33,551 nucleotides of DNA from Halobacteriales archaeon (GTDB lineage Archaea; Halobacteriota; Halobacteria; Halobacteriales; SKNY01). The translations under genes were made by a program, and so were the position numbers. Positions 31,886-33,551 of the stretch are shown here, in pieces. The notes beneath the pieces are model-generated. The model did no database searches. It had not been told where the DNA came from and worked only from the letters and a program-made list of their open reading frames with translations. Location of the stretch: assembly GCA_007118975.1 (NCBI GenBank), contig SKQO01000072.1, forward strand, positions 1-33,551, in the 5' to 3' direction. Numbering within the stretch: the stretch's first letter is position 1; each line of letters starts with the position of its first letter.

Positions 31886-33229
31886 ATGGGGTTGTTGGAC
31901 CGGTTGCGGGGCCAGGACGGTCCGCGAGTCGCGTTCTTCGGGATCGATGGAGTTCCGTTCCGGCTCATCGAAAATCATCCGGAGGTCTTCGAACACCTGT
32001 CGTCGATGCAGGCGACGGGTTCGGGCGGTGCCATCGAAAGCATCGTGCCACCGGAATCGAGCGCGTGCTGGCCGTCGCTTACGACGGGCGTCAATCCCGG
32101 GAAAACGGGAGTATATGGCTTTCAGGACCGAGAGATCGGCTCCTATGAGACGTACGTCCCGATGGGTCGCGACGTTCGGGCGCCCCGCCTCTGGGATTAC
32201 GTCGAACAAGCAGGCCGGTCGGCGACCGTGATGAACGTCCCGATCACGTTTCCCCCACAGCGGGACATCCAGCGAATGGTCTCCGGGTTCCTCTCGCCCG
32301 AGCTCGAGAAAGCGTGCCATCCGGACTCGCTGGCCAGCGAGCTCGAAGAGATGGGATATCGCATCGACGTCAACGCCCAGCTCGGGCACGAAGCGGACAA
32401 GACCGCCTTCATCGAGGACGCACACGAAACGCTCAAGGCCAGGTTCCGGGCGTTCAAGCGATACGTCGAAGCCGACGATTGGGACCTGTTCTTCGGGGTG
32501 TTCATGACCCCAGACCGGGTCAACCACTTCTTGTTCGAGGATTACGAGCAGGACGGTACCTACCGGGATGCATTCTTGGAGTTTTACGCCACGCTCGACG
32601 AGTATCTGGGCGAACTCGTCGAGACGATGCCCGGAGACGTTACCACCCTTGTCGCCAGTGACCACGGATTCACGACCCTCGATCGGGAAGTGTATCTCAA
32701 CCACTGGCTGCGTTCGGAAGGGTGGCTGTCGTATCAGAATGAAGACCACGAGAAACTCGCCGATATCGCCGACGAAACGCGAGCGTATTCGTTGATCCCC
32801 GGGCGGTTCTACCTGAATCTGGAAGATCGGGAACCCCGCGGATCCGTATCGCGGGGAGACTATGCTGAGACGCTCGAGGAACTGACGGATATGCTCGAGG
32901 GGCTCACTGGTCCCGATGGTTCGGCCGTCGTGGATCGAGTCGTCCGGGGATCGAACGTCTTCACCGGAGATCACGACGATATTGCACCGGATCTCGTTGC
33001 ACTGCCGAGCGACGGATTCGATCTGAAGGCCGGCTTTTCGGATCGAAACGGAATCTTCGATAAAGGCGCCCGAAACGGGATGCACACGTTCGGAGACGCC
33101 ACTCTCGTCACTGACGCTCCGTCCGTTTCACTCGAGGACGTGAACCTGTTCGACATCACACCCACGATTCTGGACATGCTGGAAGTCGATCACGATCCTG
33201 CCTCGTTCGAGGGGCGCTCGCTCGCGTAG
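31886..33229 (+). CDS. Alkaline phosphatase superfamily / phosphodiesterase-like hydrolase
   Basis: A 447-residue protein of the type I phosphodiesterase / nucleotide pyrophosphatase branch. Metal ligands and nucleophile are in order: FGIDGVPFRL (D21), PPESSACWPSLTTGVNPGKT (nucleophile position Ser58), MTPDRVNHFLFEDY, ASDHGFTTLDREVYLNHW, GARNGMHTFGDATLV and NLFDITPTILDML. The nucleophile position holds Ser rather than the Thr usual in this branch. No signal peptide is seen, so it should be cytoplasmic. Substrate could be a phosphodiester, sugar-nucleotide or phospholipid head group, and neighbours do not help. TTTTTGTA at 31856-31863 is a likely TATA element. Confidence 0.85.
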   Translation: MGLLDRLRGQDGPRVAFFGIDGVPFRLIENHPEVFEHLSSMQATGSGGAIESIVPPESSACWPSLTTGVNPGKTGVYGFQDREIGSYETYVPMGRDVRAPRLWDYVEQAGRSATVMNVPITFPPQRDIQRMVSGFLSPELEKACHPDSLASELEEMGYRIDVNAQLGHEADKTAFIEDAHETLKARFRAFKRYVEADDWDLFFGVFMTPDRVNHFLFEDYEQDGTYRDAFLEFYATLDEYLGELVETMPGDVTTLVASDHGFTTLDREVYLNHWLRSEGWLSYQNEDHEKLADIADETRAYSLIPGRFYLNLEDREPRGSVSRGDYAETLEELTDMLEGLTGPDGSAVVDRVVRGSNVFTGDHDDIAPDLVALPSDGFDLKAGFSDRNGIFDKGARNGMHTFGDATLVTDAPSVSLEDVNLFDITPTILDMLEVDHDPASFEGRSLA

Positions 33230-33276
33230 CATCACGGGTCGATAGGCTGATTTAGTCGAGCAGCCGATTCGGATAC

Positions 33277-33551
33277 ATGACGATCGGTCGATACGTGCAC
33301 CTTCCGGCTGACGGCATCTCGCCCGACGAGGCGGCGACGGTATACGCGGAGGAAATCGCACAGGTGGTCGACACCCTGGGCGAGGAGCGAGTACTCGTGG
33401 AGACCGACTTGGACCAGGCATCGGTCTCGGCCCTCCGCAACGGACGTGGCGATGCAATCGAACTGACGGGTGTCTCAAGGATCTTGGGCCTTCTCGAGGA
33501 GGTTCCCGCGGAAACGGTCAAAGCAGAACTCCTCGATGGCCTCCTGATCGA
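33277..33551 (+). CDS. Small conserved haloarchaeal protein, truncated by window end
   Basis: The first 91 residues only; the frame is open at the window end. The product starts MTIGRYVHLPADGISPDEAA and continues TVYAEEIAQVVDTLGEERVL, ETDLDQASVSALRNGRGDAI, then ELTGVSRILGLLEEVPAETV. The mix of helices with a DLDQASVSALRNG turn recalls helix-turn-helix-like small haloarchaeal families such as DUF5791, but this is tentative. GATTTAGTC (33248-33256) lies about 21-29 nt before the ATG at 33277, supporting this start. Confidence 0.6.
   Translation, partial: MTIGRYVHLPADGISPDEAATVYAEEIAQVVDTLGEERVLVETDLDQASVSALRNGRGDAIELTGVSRILGLLEEVPAETVKAELLDGLLI

Noticed and set aside
31808-33085. 425-residue open frame antisense to the phosphodiesterase-like gene
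   Set aside because: The sense frame carries all alkaline-phosphatase-superfamily metal motifs; the antisense frame shows none.
1-33551. tRNA, rRNA, CRISPR array, insertion sequence, integrase or prophage
   Set aside because: No cloverleaf-like T-loop, spaced direct repeats, transposase or integrase motifs were seen; intergenic gaps are short (up to about 206 nt).

Overview
The window is a gene-dense stretch of haloarchaeal chromosome. The base composition is GC-rich and the predicted proteins are strongly acidic (Asp/Glu-rich). The gene content is archaeal: Tsr3, NreA, split methylmalonyl-CoA mutase, KorAB, a geranylgeranyl-reductase-family flavoprotein, halocyanin, and haloarchaeal RNase HI with an N-terminal extension. 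Many starts look leaderless, with an AT-rich box about 25-30 nt before the first codon. I see no tRNA, rRNA, CRISPR array, insertion sequence or prophage, and no gene-free stretch over 300 nt. The genus cannot be fixed from the sequence. An orphan NrfD/Fe-S/halocyanin operon next to ferredoxin-linked 2-oxoacid metabolism suggests varied electron-transfer chemistry.

Layout. 1-3 kb: tsr3 and a divergent NTF2-like gene, then msrA-serS. 3-9.2 kb: a run of plus-strand metabolic genes (TIM-barrel sugar isomerase-like protein, iron alcohol dehydrogenase, MBL-fold hydrolase, long-chain acyl-CoA synthetase, cysteine-free CysD-like PP-loop protein). 9.2-12.4 kb: a six-helix membrane protein, a geranylgeranyl-reductase-like flavoprotein and a Gfo/Idh/MocA dehydrogenase. 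12.4-18.2 kb: a central-carbon block with korAB, a divergent ferredoxin-reductase-like flavoprotein, and mce / small membrane protein / mcmA1. 18.2-21.7 kb: acetyltransferase, small conserved proteins, and mrp followed by a lipoprotein gene broken by two +1 shifts in homopolymer runs. 21.8-25.4 kb: a four-gene operon encoding a Tat-exported halocyanin, a four-cluster Fe-S protein, a ten-helix NrfD/ActC-like quinone subunit and a two-helix peptide. 25.6-33.5 kb: nreA, a CPA2 antiporter with a C-terminal Usp-like region, rnhA plus an overlapping gene, padR, ppa, a cyclophilin-like gene, an alkaline-phosphatase-superfamily hydrolase, and a truncated small gene.

How the parts may work together. 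KorAB would make reduced ferredoxin from 2-oxoacids, and the divergent flavoprotein could pass those electrons to NAD(P). Acyl-CoA synthetase, mutase and epimerase fit fatty-acid and propionyl-CoA breakdown. The halocyanin/Fe-S/NrfD operon has no molybdopterin catalytic subunit. It is the best candidate here for an undescribed system: a minimal quinol:blue-copper oxidoreductase analogous to alternative complex III. The halocyanin has Gln where the axial Met ligand is expected, and the Fe-S protein has a long domain ahead of its Tat motif. These assignments are inferences from motifs and gene order only.
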